Shown: in pieces, positions 35,104-44,573 of the stretch | How the letters are laid out: each line of letters starts with the position of its first letter | Position numbering within the stretch: the first letter of the stretch is position 1 | Source: Bacillus salipaludis | GTDB taxonomy: Bacteria > Bacillota > Bacilli > Bacillales_B > DSM-18226 | Assembly: GCF_004358205.1 (NCBI RefSeq) | Contig: NZ_SMYO01000017.1 | Coordinates: 24,825 to 88,824 of the forward strand | Direction: 5' to 3' | DNA length: 64,000 bases | Position numbers and translations under genes: made by a program | The notes under the pieces: generated by a model | What the model saw: only the letters and a program-made list of their open reading frames with translations | Told to the model about the DNA's origin: nothing | Database searches by the model: none

Positions 35104-36954
35104 TTAAACGCTAATTAAAATTTTTTCTTTAAGCCAATTTAGCATTTTTTCATCATTTTTATTGTTTTGACGCTTATTTTCTTTCCTTAGGTACCGTGAT
35201 AGAGTAGTATGGGCAACCCCAATTTCTTCAGCTGCTTGTCGGATACTTATATTTAAATGATTAATCATATGATCCATCGCTTCGGGTGATAATTTAATTT
35301 CTTCTTTTACATCAAAATTAAAAGCTTGTTGTTCAATTTTGAGGGTTTTCATTTGCTCATTAATTTTATGGTTGCTTGTTTTTAGTGGTTTTTCAATCAC
35401 TTCAGTTTCTATTGTTGGAGCTGTTACTCCCAGTAAAGACTTTGAACTGTTAACTGGTCTTTCCGTTCTTAACACATTATTTTCTGGACTTATTTGGTGC
35501 AATTTTTCTAAGATGGTTTGTTCAAGCATCGCCTGAGAGGGGAGTGCCACATGCTTTTTGTACCCTTCAAGCAAGTTGTCTGTTGGATAAATAATAATGC
35601 TATAGTTAATCCAGTTTTTATACCAGCCTTTTTTGCCTACTACAGATTCATCGAAGTGTTCTTTATAGCCCCAATTTTTTATGACGCCGTCTGTTTTAAA
35701 ATCGTCCAATACGTTTTCTAACTTATCTTTTTTGTCACTCCAATTGTACCTTATAGGTATATCCATCTCTTTTAATAATGTTGCTACTTTAAAAGGTTGA
35801 GTCAACTTTGATTTGAGACGGATTCGCATCTTCCATTGTCGGTCAATGTATCGTAGCAGCCGTTTATGTTCTTTTTGTGTTTGATGGCTATATTGAAAAA
35901 CCTTTGTATGTAACAAACCAATCATTTGGCTAGAGGCATTAATTAAAGGCGTGAGTATGTCTGTTGGTTTAATTTGTAACGCATAAATCCCTTGTGCTTC
36001 ACCTGTATTCCTATCGTAGGCCACACGAAGAGCACCGATATCGAACATTCGCTTAAAATCTTGGAAATCGTACTGTTTATCCTCTTGAGTAATAACCTTC
36101 CCATCGCTTAATGACACCCACATACTTGATAAAGCCACAACCCTTTTCATAATATTAAAACGATCTCGTTCTCGAATTATTAACTCTTTTGAATCTTCCT
36201 CAGAGTCTTGAGTTTGTCTTAACCGTAAAGCGTCATTACTATGAAATTCAATATATCCTTCACTGTTTTTAGGGGATACTAGCCATAGATAAGTAATTAA
36301 ATCAAACACATCAGCTGTCCATTCATCCAAAGCATTATAAGCTGAATCTACTAACCTCATCCAAAGATCTTCTTGATCTTCTTTTAATGAAATGTGCGTT
36401 GTTTGAGTGGGACGGAGTTCGGCCATTCCTCTAAAGTTGCCTTTATTATCAATTAGATCAGCAGCCAATTGTCCCACACCTCTTTCTTTAAATTCTTTCT
36501 TTTTTGAGACGATATTCCGTATCATGTGGTAATCATTATCCATACTGGTCAGTAAATAATCTTGCTCGATGGTTTGGTTAATTGTTTTTTCGTTAAAACT
36601 TAAATTAACTTCTTCAGGAAATTCATTATATAAATAACTTGATACGGTAGTAATAATGGTTTCCCAATATCTTAGAACGGCTTCTTTAATCATGTATTTA
36701 GTAATATGCTTTTGAAAATATAACCCTTCTGTAAGGAAAAAATATAATGCCTTAAAACTCGGACTCATTCCGTTTGGAGGATATTGGTTCCTGATTTCAT
36801 CCTCAGTCATCTGATAGGCTTCTTTGCACCATTTTTTTATTATATTTGGGCGTTCTATAAATAGATGTTTTGTTTCTTCAAAAATAGCAATTTTCAATAA
36901 CTGATACGGCAATATTAATTGATCTTCAATTTCGGAATAATTGACTGTAAACAA
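35104..36954 (-). CDS. Large plasmid protein with C-terminal HTH; possible replication factor
   Basis: 616 aa from a TTG at 36954, which has AGGAGG eight bases upstream (the frame opens at a GTG inside that ribosome site). No membrane segment. The long N-terminal part is not recognised; the C-terminus has a helix-turn-helix (ISIRQAAEEIGVAHTTLSRYL) and a basic end. It lies between the partition repeats and the iteron origin, which suggests a role in replication or its control, but no known Rep signature is seen. Confidence 0.5.
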   Translation of the reverse strand: MFTVNYSEIEDQLILPYQLLKIAIFEETKHLFIERPNIIKKWCKEAYQMTEDEIRNQYPPNGMSPSFKALYFFLTEGLYFQKHITKYMIKEAVLRYWETIITTVSSYLYNEFPEEVNLSFNEKTINQTIEQDYLLTSMDNDYHMIRNIVSKKKEFKERGVGQLAADLIDNKGNFRGMAELRPTQTTHISLKEDQEDLWMRLVDSAYNALDEWTADVFDLITYLWLVSPKNSEGYIEFHSNDALRLRQTQDSEEDSKELIIRERDRFNIMKRVVALSSMWVSLSDGKVITQEDKQYDFQDFKRMFDIGALRVAYDRNTGEAQGIYALQIKPTDILTPLINASSQMIGLLHTKVFQYSHQTQKEHKRLLRYIDRQWKMRIRLKSKLTQPFKVATLLKEMDIPIRYNWSDKKDKLENVLDDFKTDGVIKNWGYKEHFDESVVGKKGWYKNWINYSIIIYPTDNLLEGYKKHVALPSQAMLEQTILEKLHQISPENNVLRTERPVNSSKSLLGVTAPTIETEVIEKPLKTSNHKINEQMKTLKIEQQAFNFDVKEEIKLSPEAMDHMINHLNISIRQAAEEIGVAHTTLSRYLRKENKRQNNKNDEKMLNWLKEKILISV

Positions 36955-36989
36955 ATTTGCTACCTCCTCCACCTTTTAATTGTTCTTTT

Positions 36990-37160
36990 CTAATGGCCAG
37001 AAGGGGGGATAGTATTATGTTTTTGAATCAAATCTTTGACAGCCTCATCTAACAGGCGAGACATAGGGATACGAGTAACATTAGAAAGTTCTTTTAGTTT
37101 TTCTAATAAATTTGTATCAAGAGTATTACCAATTCTTGTTCTGGTTTTTAAATCGCTCAT
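36990..37160 (-). CDS. Ribbon-helix-helix protein, copy-control type (56 aa)
   Basis: ATG at 37160 with AAAGGAGTG upstream; the frame extends 11 codons earlier without a site. RTRIGNTLDTNLLEKLKELSNVTRIPMSRLLDEAV is a classic CopG/Arc strand-helix-helix. It borders the iteron origin and is probably a repressor of rep or of its own operon with the 35104 gene. Confidence 0.75.
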   Translation of the reverse strand: MSDLKTRTRIGNTLDTNLLEKLKELSNVTRIPMSRLLDEAVKDLIQKHNTIPPSGH

Positions 37161-37256
37161 ATCATAGCACTCCTTTAAAAAAATTACGTACATAAACTTA
37201 TATAAGTTTATAGTAAACTATTTAAAATAAATATGCACCACTAATTTGCACCACCC

Positions 37257-37660
37257 CGTCCAACCTGTGCCAAATAATCATCTAAAAATGCACCACTATA
37301 AGATTTTTACGTCCAATCCGTGTGAAAAAAGGTAGTATTTTCCTACACGGAATTACATTACATGACATTCCGTCCAACCCGTGTGTCAAAAAAATATTGA
37401 TATATCAACGTTTTGAATGTCCATTCAAAATAAATATGGAGAAAATGCACCACGAATTTGGGACACCTCGTCCAACCCGTGTATCAAAAATGCACCACTC
37501 ATCTGCACCATTTCGTCCAACCCGTGTAGAAAAAGTTTATAATTGGTAACCAAAAAGCATTAATAAATCAATGTTTACAAGTACTTGATTACAATAGACT
37601 TGTACGGAAAAAGTGGTGCATTTTCATGTTTTTTGGTGCATTTTTTCGTCCAACCCGTGT
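37257..37660. other. Iteron-type origin of replication
   Basis: Six copies of CGTCCAACCCGTGT (or one- to two-base variants) at 37257, 37310, 37371, 37469, 37514 and 37647, all in the same orientation, interspersed with TGCACCAC motifs. They sit between the ribbon-helix-helix gene and the primase-type rep gene in an AT-rich 700-bp stretch. Spacing between iterons is irregular (45-133 bp). Confidence 0.8.
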
Positions 37661-37688
37661 AACAAAAAAATTTCCAACTTTTTTTCAA

Positions 37689-37730
37689 TCCCTTGGGGCT
37701 CTAAGCCTTAAGGGGCTTTTTTTTTTTGGT
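37689..37730 (+). terminator. Hairpin with T11 downstream of the iterons
   Basis: CCTTGGGGCT...AGCCTTAAGG, then GGGGCT T11. It separates the iteron block from the rep promoter region. Confidence 0.55.
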
Positions 37731-37874
37731 GCATTTCTCTTAGAGAGCGCCCGTTTTGAAATTTCGAGTTTTGTATACTTAATTCAACAAAAAGTTCCAT
37801 GAGAGAAATGGAAATCGGTGCAATTAATGGTGGCAATAGATTAAGAGAGTTTGCAATAAAGAAGGTGTGAATAC

Positions 37875-39425
37875 ATGGGAACGACTATGACAGCAAATTA
37901 CAAGAGAAGTCCCCTTTCGATTGTTGAAATTATGCAATTTATGACACATAATAACTTACGTTTATACAAGAAAAAGGGATCTCGTCAACCCCTTAACAAA
38001 GTGGCTGCTTACGAGCAATCCATAAGTAAAACTCTTTACCGTACAGGGGTTGTATTTGTATCTCCGTCTAAAGCTGATCTTTCCGAAGGAAAAGGATATG
38101 TCGTAACTTCTTACGAAACACTCCAGGAAAAGCATCGTAACTTAACCCACTGGACACCTAATATTTATCGGGGTGGTACATATTATAATTTCAAAAAACG
38201 TGTTATCAAAGGGCATGAACGAGAAAATCTAAAACAAATCAATGTAATTAGCCTTGATATTGATACGAAGGAAGTCGATTTGTACGCTCTATATCTTGGA
38301 TGTGAGGAATTAGGATTACCACGTCCTAATCTTCTTCTGGAAACGCCAAGAGGCTTTCAGGTTTTCTTTGTATTGGAAACACCGTTTTTTATACATAAAA
38401 ACCAAGATTATAAGGCTTTAAGAGTTGCTGAGCGCTTATCTGATAATATTCGAAAAGCACTTAAAACTTATGTACCAGTGGATACTGGATGTGTCCCATT
38501 CGGTTTTTATCGTATTCCAAGAGAAGATAATATATTGGATTTTTATGAACAGCCTGCTAATACAAGCGAATTGTTAACGTGGTCTAAACAGTTTGAAGAA
38601 CAGGAAAATAGGAATTTTCTGCGTGTAATTTACAACAAGAATTCTTCAGTAATCGATCAAACATCGTCAGATTGGTATAGCGCGCTTATTCATGCTACAC
38701 ACATTGAGAAGGGGCATTTTGGTTCCAGTCGTAATAACGCCATAATGACGCTGGCGCTTGCTAATTATGCAAGTGAACGCCCATTTGACGAAGTTTATGA
38801 TGAACTTGATCAATTTAACAGCAACCTGGATCATCCTTTAAAGAAAAGTGAATTTGATCGGATCCTGAAGAGTGCTTATTCAGGTAAATATAAGGGAGTA
38901 AAGCGTTCTTATGTAGAAGGCTTACTTGAGCTATGGACAGATGGACAAGCCCCTTTCAAGGGAAGGGAAGGCTGGTATAAATTTAAAAAACCCCGCGAAG
39001 AACGGGTTCGCTCCCATTATAAGGAGTGGGAAAAAGACATCATTGCCTATTTAGATATACATACAAGCCCTGAAACGCCGTTTTTAGAGGGTTCTTTGAG
39101 TAGCCTTGCTAAAACCTTTGGAATGTCTGTATCTTCCCTTAAAGAGGTTTTCAAGCAATCTAGTAAGCTTAAAAAACATACGATTGGTCGTGGCCGAGGG
39201 GCTGTCACAAAAATAGCCAGCCGTTCTATGCTATTTAAAAACTTGCTATTTTTACGGAAGAAGTACATTCAACATACCCAGATGACATTTGCCGAACTGT
39301 TACCCGAATTGAATCAAAATATAGCTGTACTTGAATTCCCTACATTGGAAAGCGCATTATTTACATATGAAGTGGACATTTTATACCGCTCTGGAGCTTC
39401 ACCACCTATGAAAATGACAAGTTAA
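37875..39425 (+). CDS. rep: Primase-type plasmid replication protein
   Basis: 516 aa, ATG with AAGAAGGTG upstream. AEP primase-like core: a catalytic Asp pair in VISLDIDTKE (near residue 133), TPRGFQVFFVL, and CVPFGFYRIPR; then a PriCT-like helical domain (SRNNAIMTLALANYASE) and a C-terminal winged-helix-like region with basic patches (SSKLKKHTIGRGRGAVTK). Same class as primase-containing Rep proteins of large Bacillus plasmids. With the iterons just upstream it is the likely initiator. Confidence 0.75.
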   Translation: MGTTMTANYKRSPLSIVEIMQFMTHNNLRLYKKKGSRQPLNKVAAYEQSISKTLYRTGVVFVSPSKADLSEGKGYVVTSYETLQEKHRNLTHWTPNIYRGGTYYNFKKRVIKGHERENLKQINVISLDIDTKEVDLYALYLGCEELGLPRPNLLLETPRGFQVFFVLETPFFIHKNQDYKALRVAERLSDNIRKALKTYVPVDTGCVPFGFYRIPREDNILDFYEQPANTSELLTWSKQFEEQENRNFLRVIYNKNSSVIDQTSSDWYSALIHATHIEKGHFGSSRNNAIMTLALANYASERPFDEVYDELDQFNSNLDHPLKKSEFDRILKSAYSGKYKGVKRSYVEGLLELWTDGQAPFKGREGWYKFKKPREERVRSHYKEWEKDIIAYLDIHTSPETPFLEGSLSSLAKTFGMSVSSLKEVFKQSSKLKKHTIGRGRGAVTKIASRSMLFKNLLFLRKKYIQHTQMTFAELLPELNQNIAVLEFPTLESALFTYEVDILYRSGASPPMKMTS

Positions 39426-40136
39426 AATAATAAGCCAGTCTGCCAATACATATCTATATTCTCCTGTTGCTTTGTTCTTGGCTTTAAAATCTGACTTTAG
39501 TAGACATGCAGTTACTTGATTTACTAGCTATTTTTATATGCTTATGTCTTATCTGAATGGATTATGGAAATATTAAGCTATACGTTAAGTTTGGGTCTTA
39601 AAGGAGTTTGGATAGCGTGTTTATATGCCTGTTAGGGGAATACAATAAACTTCGTGTTTTAATTTCGATATTCAATCTCGATAATATAAAAGGTTTTGTA
39701 TGAAGATGAGTGTGATTATTAAAAACTAGCGTAGGGGTAAACTAAGGACTTTGAAGGAGCAAGGAATTTGTATTTTTTAATTATTAATTATGCATAATTA
39801 ATTCATTTACTATTTGATGAAACTTGCTATGGTGAACCAAATGCAAAGTCGATTATTTTGAATTAAAGTAATAAATTTTTGCTGCTTTAAGGATTAAATA
39901 ATTTGGATTGTAAATATTTTTTGGTGGGTCTTTATTGGTGTATTTTGGAATGGTAAAAATTTCATAAGTAGGGCAATCCAGGTGGGTATATGGAATTGAT
40001 TTCCTTTACAATCATTGCCAAACGGGTGTGCGTGTTGTAGACTGAAAACAAGTTAGATTTATTGCAAATATTATAGAAATTAGAGGGAAATAAAAAGTTA
40101 ATCAATTGATATTTTATTTGCGGTATTAAATCGGTT
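39426..40136. other. Gene-free AT-rich region before the transfer operon
   Basis: 710 bp with no frame of protein-like character on either strand and no strong repeat. With the palindrome at 40137 it forms a 1.1-kb control region between rep and the conjugation operon. Confidence 0.6.
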
Positions 40137-40279
40137 ACCATCCCACTCATATAAAGGCGGATCGGCTCCTGTTTATTTTCGTAACCAGCAGAAGACCTCG
40201 CCTATACTACGTAAACATAGCCGAGGTCTTCTGCTACTCAATAAAGGCGGAGCCGATCCTAGGGGATGAGTGGGATGGT
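40137..40279. other. 143-bp nested palindrome, candidate oriT
   Basis: Three co-centred inverted repeats: ACCATCCCACTCAT (40137) / ATGAGTGGGATGGT (40266), GGATCGGCTCC (40159) / GGAGCCGATCC (40249), and AGCAGAAGACCTCG (40187) / CGAGGTCTTCTGCT (40222), all perfect, centred near 40209-40211. Copies of ATAAAGGCGG precede both middle arms as direct repeats. No T-tract. It lies 250 bp before the conjugation operon, where an origin of transfer would be expected. Confidence 0.6.
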
Positions 40280-40342
40280 TTCTAGATGTTGAGTGGTTGT
40301 TGTGGGTTTAGTGAGATGTTTTAGTGAGTGGATGGATTAGTC

Positions 40343-40466
40343 AGTTCAAGGTCAAAGGATAAGTTCAAGTGAAACAGAAAAGATAAGTTCAAGATCAAGT
40401 TCAAGTACAAAAAAAAGAAAATACAAACTGAAAAGGATAAAGAAAAATAAAGATTGTAGTTCAAGA
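40343..40466. repeat. AAGTTCAAG short repeats
   Basis: AGTTCAAG recurs at about 40343, 40361, 40385, 40394 and 40459, in the same orientation, in an A-rich tract between the palindrome and the first transfer gene. They may bind a relaxosome or regulatory protein. Confidence 0.5.
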
Positions 40467-40523
40467 GAAAGTAGTTTTTGATGGTTGTTTAGTTAACATT
40501 TTGATGTATAAAATTAATGATTT

Positions 40524-40760
40524 TTGTATTTTAATGCATTGGAGGTGGTTAATGTTTTAGGGTTAAATAAATGGATAAGTGCTTACTTAAGTGTTCTTGT
40601 TATCTTATATGGGATTGTGTTCTGGTTTTCTATGAAATTATTGAAATTGTTTGTATTTTTATTTGCGGTATTATTTTTGTTTTTTATTTATGTAATAGTT
40701 TTGTATTTTGGTAAACTGCTAAAAGGGAGAGTGATTCCTCTATTTTCAAGAAAAGGATGA
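40524..40760 (+). CDS. Small membrane protein, first gene of the transfer operon
   Basis: Up to 78 aa, two or three hydrophobic helices (ISAYLSVLVILYGIVFWF and LKLFVFLFAVLFLFFIYVIVLY). The start is unclear: GGAGGTGG at 40542 is followed by an out-of-frame ATGTTTTAG, while the open frame has only TTG/GTG codons at or before the ribosome site. A small indel or a non-standard start is possible. Eight bases separate it from the next gene. Confidence 0.5.
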   Translation: MYFNALEVVNVLGLNKWISAYLSVLVILYGIVFWFSMKLLKLFVFLFAVLFLFFIYVIVLYFGKLLKGRVIPLFSRKG

Positions 40761-40767
40761 TGTATCG

Positions 40768-41559
40768 ATGTTGAAATATACTTCGTTAAAAGAAAAGGAT
40801 TTAGAGTACCTTACTTTTATTTTGAGAAATGGAATGGTTACAGCTAAGCAGCTCATGTTGAAATTTCAAGAGCCTAATATTCATCGTGTTTATCGTAGGT
40901 TAAGAAAATTAGAGGATAAGAAATTTATCAAACATGAAAGGATCGCTCATAAAGTTGGGGTTTACTTGGGGACGATTGATGCGCGTAACTTAACGAATGT
41001 AAATGTTACGGTTCCTACAAAGGCGTCGATTTATACGATGCAACATGATCTTCTTTTAACGGATTTGGTTCTCTTTTATGAGTTTCAAGCAAAAAATCAG
41101 GGAATTGAATTTAAGTATCGAACAGAAAGGGAAATCCGTCACTCTGTGATTGGGGAGGGGGATAATCAAAGTAAATTAAAGGCTTATAATGCTAAGAGGG
41201 ACCGAATACCTGATGCGGTTTTCTTTTTTAAGTCAGCAGAAGGAAAGGTTACAACGACATGGGTAGAACTAGAGCTCAATAAAAAAGAACGAAAACGGTA
41301 TGATGAAAAGTTTAAGTTTTTTGATGAACTTCTTTCAAGTGAGCGATTAGAGGATCAACCTTATTCCTATGATCAAGTTATTTATTTTGCGGACGATGTC
41401 AAAATACACAAAGTTATCAATGAAGCGAAGCAACGATTTGTGAATGCTAATAAAATTTCAGTACGTAAAATTCCGTCAGTTATTCTAGAAGAACGATGGG
41501 AAGAGGTGATGCCAAATGGATCCATTGATGGATCAGCAGGGGGGAGCGAAACAGACTGA
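40768..41559 (+). CDS. Replication-relaxation family protein of the transfer operon
   Basis: 263 aa. N-terminal winged helix (MVTAKQLMLKFQEPNIHRVYRRLRKL split over two helices), then an alpha/beta domain with RIPDAVFFF ... WVELELNKK, the same D...ExE-K pattern as the paralogue at 7384 and reminiscent of PD-(D/E)XK nucleases. Its end overlaps the coupling-protein gene by 44 bp. Proximity to the candidate oriT and the absence of a relaxase make it a candidate DNA-processing protein. Confidence 0.65.
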   Translation: MLKYTSLKEKDLEYLTFILRNGMVTAKQLMLKFQEPNIHRVYRRLRKLEDKKFIKHERIAHKVGVYLGTIDARNLTNVNVTVPTKASIYTMQHDLLLTDLVLFYEFQAKNQGIEFKYRTEREIRHSVIGEGDNQSKLKAYNAKRDRIPDAVFFFKSAEGKVTTTWVELELNKKERKRYDEKFKFFDELLSSERLEDQPYSYDQVIYFADDVKIHKVINEAKQRFVNANKISVRKIPSVILEERWEEVMPNGSIDGSAGGSETD

Positions 41560-43498
41560 AACGGATCGTTTGATTGGTGAAGTTGTTATTTACGCCTTAA
41601 TTGGAGCGATTGGGATTTTGTTCTTTCTTCCGGCGGTTCTGGGAATGCTGATCTTTGCAATGTTTCAGTTTTTAAAGCGGGATTGGATTTTCTATGTTGC
41701 GCTTGGGTCCGGGTTTATTATCCTGTTTTGGCAATTTCAAACGGGTCATCTACTCACTTATTTTGGTTTAATTTCAGAAATGAATATCCCGTACATGTCA
41801 GCGGGTGTTGAAAAACTTTTGAATAACGGAAATGTTATTCCAGCTACGAGTTTCTCTTATTTGATTTTAATGGGGTTAGGATTAATGTTTTCGTTTGGCT
41901 TTTTCATCTATGCGAAATTCTTCTGGAAAAAACGAGTGAAGACCAAACAAGGGGAAATCCAGCAGCAAAAGGCAGAACAGAAATATAAGGCTTTTCGGAA
42001 ACATCGGGTTAAGTTTTTAAATAAAAAGCAAAAGAGTTATCGAAAAAAGCCTTCAAAAGAAGTGTTTGTTGGTTATACAGATTTTAAAGAGCGTGTGAAT
42101 CTTGATTCAAAGGAACTCAACTATCACATGCTGGCTACTGGCGGTACAGGAACAGGAAAAACGACGTTAATTGGAACCATGATTGAAGCAGCTCTTCAGA
42201 ATGAAAAGCCTGTTATTTTCGTAGATGGGAAGGGCGAGCGCAAGTCTATGCTTGAATTTAAAGCTTTGTGTGAAGCTTATGGTCGAAAGGTTTATCTGTT
42301 TTCTGAAATGGATGATTTAACGTATAACCCTGTTAAAAACGGAACACCGACAGAAACACGAGATAAACTCATGTCACTCTTCAGTTTTTCGAGTGAGGGT
42401 GACGGTGCTTATTACACAGATATAGCTTCTCGATATTTACAGTTAGTCGTAAAACTGATTGACGAAGCCGGCGTTTCAAGGGATATTAAAACGATTGCGA
42501 AATTAACAAATTTCAAGTCTATGAATCAATTTTTTAAGGAACACAGCATTGAGGAAGAGATCGAAGAAGAGTTTGAAGTTGAAGTAGAAGAAAAAGTGGT
42601 TATTAAAAATGAAGTGGCAGCGGCACTGGACGACGATTTAAGTGACTTCATAGGTACAAAAGAGCCAAAGACTGAAACAATCAAAAAAACGGTTATAGAA
42701 AAGCGAAAGCGTACCGTTAGGAAACTTGGAGAAGGGATGCAGCGGATTAAGAAAATTTTAGATGATGAGTTTCCAGAAGAGATTGTCGAAGGCTGCTTGA
42801 CACGTTTGAAAATGCAACTGGGTGAGCTGTTAGAGTCCGACCTTGGCCATCTGTTTGTAGAAAGTGAAAAAGGTATTGATCTTCAAAAGATTACAGATCA
42901 GAACGACGTCGTGATTTTCAGTATTTCAGGGAGTCGTTACGCAGATTATATTCGGAAAATTGGGAAAATGATTATCTTGGACGTGAATAGTTTGGTTGCT
43001 TATCGACAAGCACAAGGGCGTAAATCGATTCTTGCCATATATGATGAGTTTTCTGCCTATGGTGATCGTCGAATTGTAGATATCGTGAATAAGTCACGAT
43101 CTGCGGGCTTTGAATGTATCATTTCTACCCAAACTTTGGCTGACATTGACGCAGTTGACCCTGTTATGACAGAGCAAATTATTTCTAACTGTAACATCAT
43201 TGCCACTGGCCGGGTTAATTCATCTGTAGATGCGGAACGGATCGCACAAGTTTTTGGTACGTATTCGGACCGAGAAATTACGCAGCAGATTGAAAAAAAA
43301 TACCCTCATTTACGTTTTGAGTCAAACATGGGAACCGTTCGAGATGTGGAGCGTTTCAGAGCGCATCCAAGCGAAATTAAAAACTTACAAATCGGTGAAA
43401 TTTTCATTAATCGTAAGATGGTGGAAGAAGAGGGAGGAGACACTTATTTCCGTCGTGTGTATGTCCGGAATGCGCTTGATTTAGGAGGGATTGAATGA
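41516..43498 (+). CDS. Type IV coupling protein (VirD4/TraG/TcpA-like)
   Basis: 660 aa, ATG with GAGGTGATG upstream. Three N-terminal hydrophobic helices (to residue about 145), Walker A GGTGTGKTT near residue 209, Walker B ILAIYDEFSAYGD near 505 and a STQTLAD sensor-like motif. An acidic Glu-rich insertion (about 342-390) lies between. It should recruit DNA to the conjugation channel. The lack of a relaxase in the operon makes its substrate partner uncertain. Confidence 0.88.
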   Translation: MDPLMDQQGGAKQTETDRLIGEVVIYALIGAIGILFFLPAVLGMLIFAMFQFLKRDWIFYVALGSGFIILFWQFQTGHLLTYFGLISEMNIPYMSAGVEKLLNNGNVIPATSFSYLILMGLGLMFSFGFFIYAKFFWKKRVKTKQGEIQQQKAEQKYKAFRKHRVKFLNKKQKSYRKKPSKEVFVGYTDFKERVNLDSKELNYHMLATGGTGTGKTTLIGTMIEAALQNEKPVIFVDGKGERKSMLEFKALCEAYGRKVYLFSEMDDLTYNPVKNGTPTETRDKLMSLFSFSSEGDGAYYTDIASRYLQLVVKLIDEAGVSRDIKTIAKLTNFKSMNQFFKEHSIEEEIEEEFEVEVEEKVVIKNEVAAALDDDLSDFIGTKEPKTETIKKTVIEKRKRTVRKLGEGMQRIKKILDDEFPEEIVEGCLTRLKMQLGELLESDLGHLFVESEKGIDLQKITDQNDVVIFSISGSRYADYIRKIGKMIILDVNSLVAYRQAQGRKSILAIYDEFSAYGDRRIVDIVNKSRSAGFECIISTQTLADIDAVDPVMTEQIISNCNIIATGRVNSSVDAERIAQVFGTYSDREITQQIEKKYPHLRFESNMGTVRDVERFRAHPSEIKNLQIGEIFINRKMVEEEGGDTYFRRVYVRNALDLGGIE

Positions 43499-44568
43499 TT
43501 AATAAGCTTATTGGAGGCATCAAAGTAAATGCTGATCGTGGGCGCAAGAAGGTCTTGAAAGATGAACGACGACTGAAGTCGTCAACGTTTAATAGTCGGA
43601 TGGCTTTTACCATTCTATTTTGGGCTGTCGTAATCGGAGTCATCTTTTTCACCTTTCAATCATGGGCTAGGACAGGTTTTTTGAACAATAAGATCAACGG
43701 CTATCAGGAAAAAGCGTCTGCACAAATTGCTAGCCTTAATGAAATCGGATTTGCGAATTCACCAGCTGGTGAAGATTATACGAAAACGTTTATCGGTGCT
43801 TATATCAACGTACCAAATGATCCAAAGCAGCGGGAGGAACGAGCAAAAGATCTTCAGGGGCTTCTTGCTGAAGGACTAAAGGTGGAGCAATTAGAAGACC
43901 TTTCAGCGTTTAAGGGAAAGCGAGTCTTAAAGAGTGCTAGTTTATATGATGTGAAGGATGTAAATGAAGATGCTGCCAGCTATGTTTACCGTGTAAAGTA
44001 TGAGCTTTTCAAAACGGTTGAGAAAAAACAACAGGTGGAAGTCGAGAAGAAAGATAAAAACGGTAAGGAAAAAACAGTGAAGGAAGAAAAGGTAACAAAA
44101 CAAGATGAATCACTTGGTGAAAAGGAACAAATGCTTGTCGTTCGAGTGGGTACTGACGGAAATTCCTTTAACGTGATGGAGCAGCCCTATTATCAAGCAC
44201 TTCCAAGCAACGGTCGATTAACAGCCATTCAAGATCAAACTGACAAATCAAAGAAGAATATAAAGGCCGAAGCTGAACTAAAACAATTTGCTACTCAATT
44301 TTTTACTTCGTATACAACCAATTCGATTGATGAAATGTCCTACTTAATGGAACATCCTGAATCTCTTAAAGGACAGTATCAGTATAAAGGATTAGAAGAC
44401 TTTGTCGTCTATGATGGCGAGAAAGAAGGTCAATACATTATAAAGACCCTTGTTCTATTGCAGGAGGCCAATACAGAGCTTAAAACCAAGCACCCTTTTA
44501 CTCTTGTTGTGAAAAAGCAAAACAATAAATTTTATGTTGAAGAATTAAAACACACTTTAGGAGGATGA
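43495..44568 (+). CDS. TcpC/ConB-like conjugation protein
   Basis: 357 aa, start overlapping the upstream stop (ATGA). Short basic cytoplasmic tail, one membrane helix (MAFTILFWAVVIGVIFFTF), then an extracytoplasmic region of two NTF2-like domains as in TcpC and ConB; a Lys/Glu-rich linker (residues about 175-205) separates them. It scaffolds the transfer channel outside the membrane. Confidence 0.75.
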   Translation: MINKLIGGIKVNADRGRKKVLKDERRLKSSTFNSRMAFTILFWAVVIGVIFFTFQSWARTGFLNNKINGYQEKASAQIASLNEIGFANSPAGEDYTKTFIGAYINVPNDPKQREERAKDLQGLLAEGLKVEQLEDLSAFKGKRVLKSASLYDVKDVNEDAASYVYRVKYELFKTVEKKQQVEVEKKDKNGKEKTVKEEKVTKQDESLGEKEQMLVVRVGTDGNSFNVMEQPYYQALPSNGRLTAIQDQTDKSKKNIKAEAELKQFATQFFTSYTTNSIDEMSYLMEHPESLKGQYQYKGLEDFVVYDGEKEGQYIIKTLVLLQEANTELKTKHPFTLVVKKQNNKFYVEELKHTLGG

Positions 44569-44573
44569 TTTAA

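Noticed and set aside
35104..36954. Tubulin-like RepX
   Set aside because: No GTP-binding GGGTGTG signature; the protein carries only a C-terminal HTH.
40137..40279. Ordinary bidirectional terminator
   Set aside because: No T-tract on either side, far from any gene end, and too long and multi-tiered.
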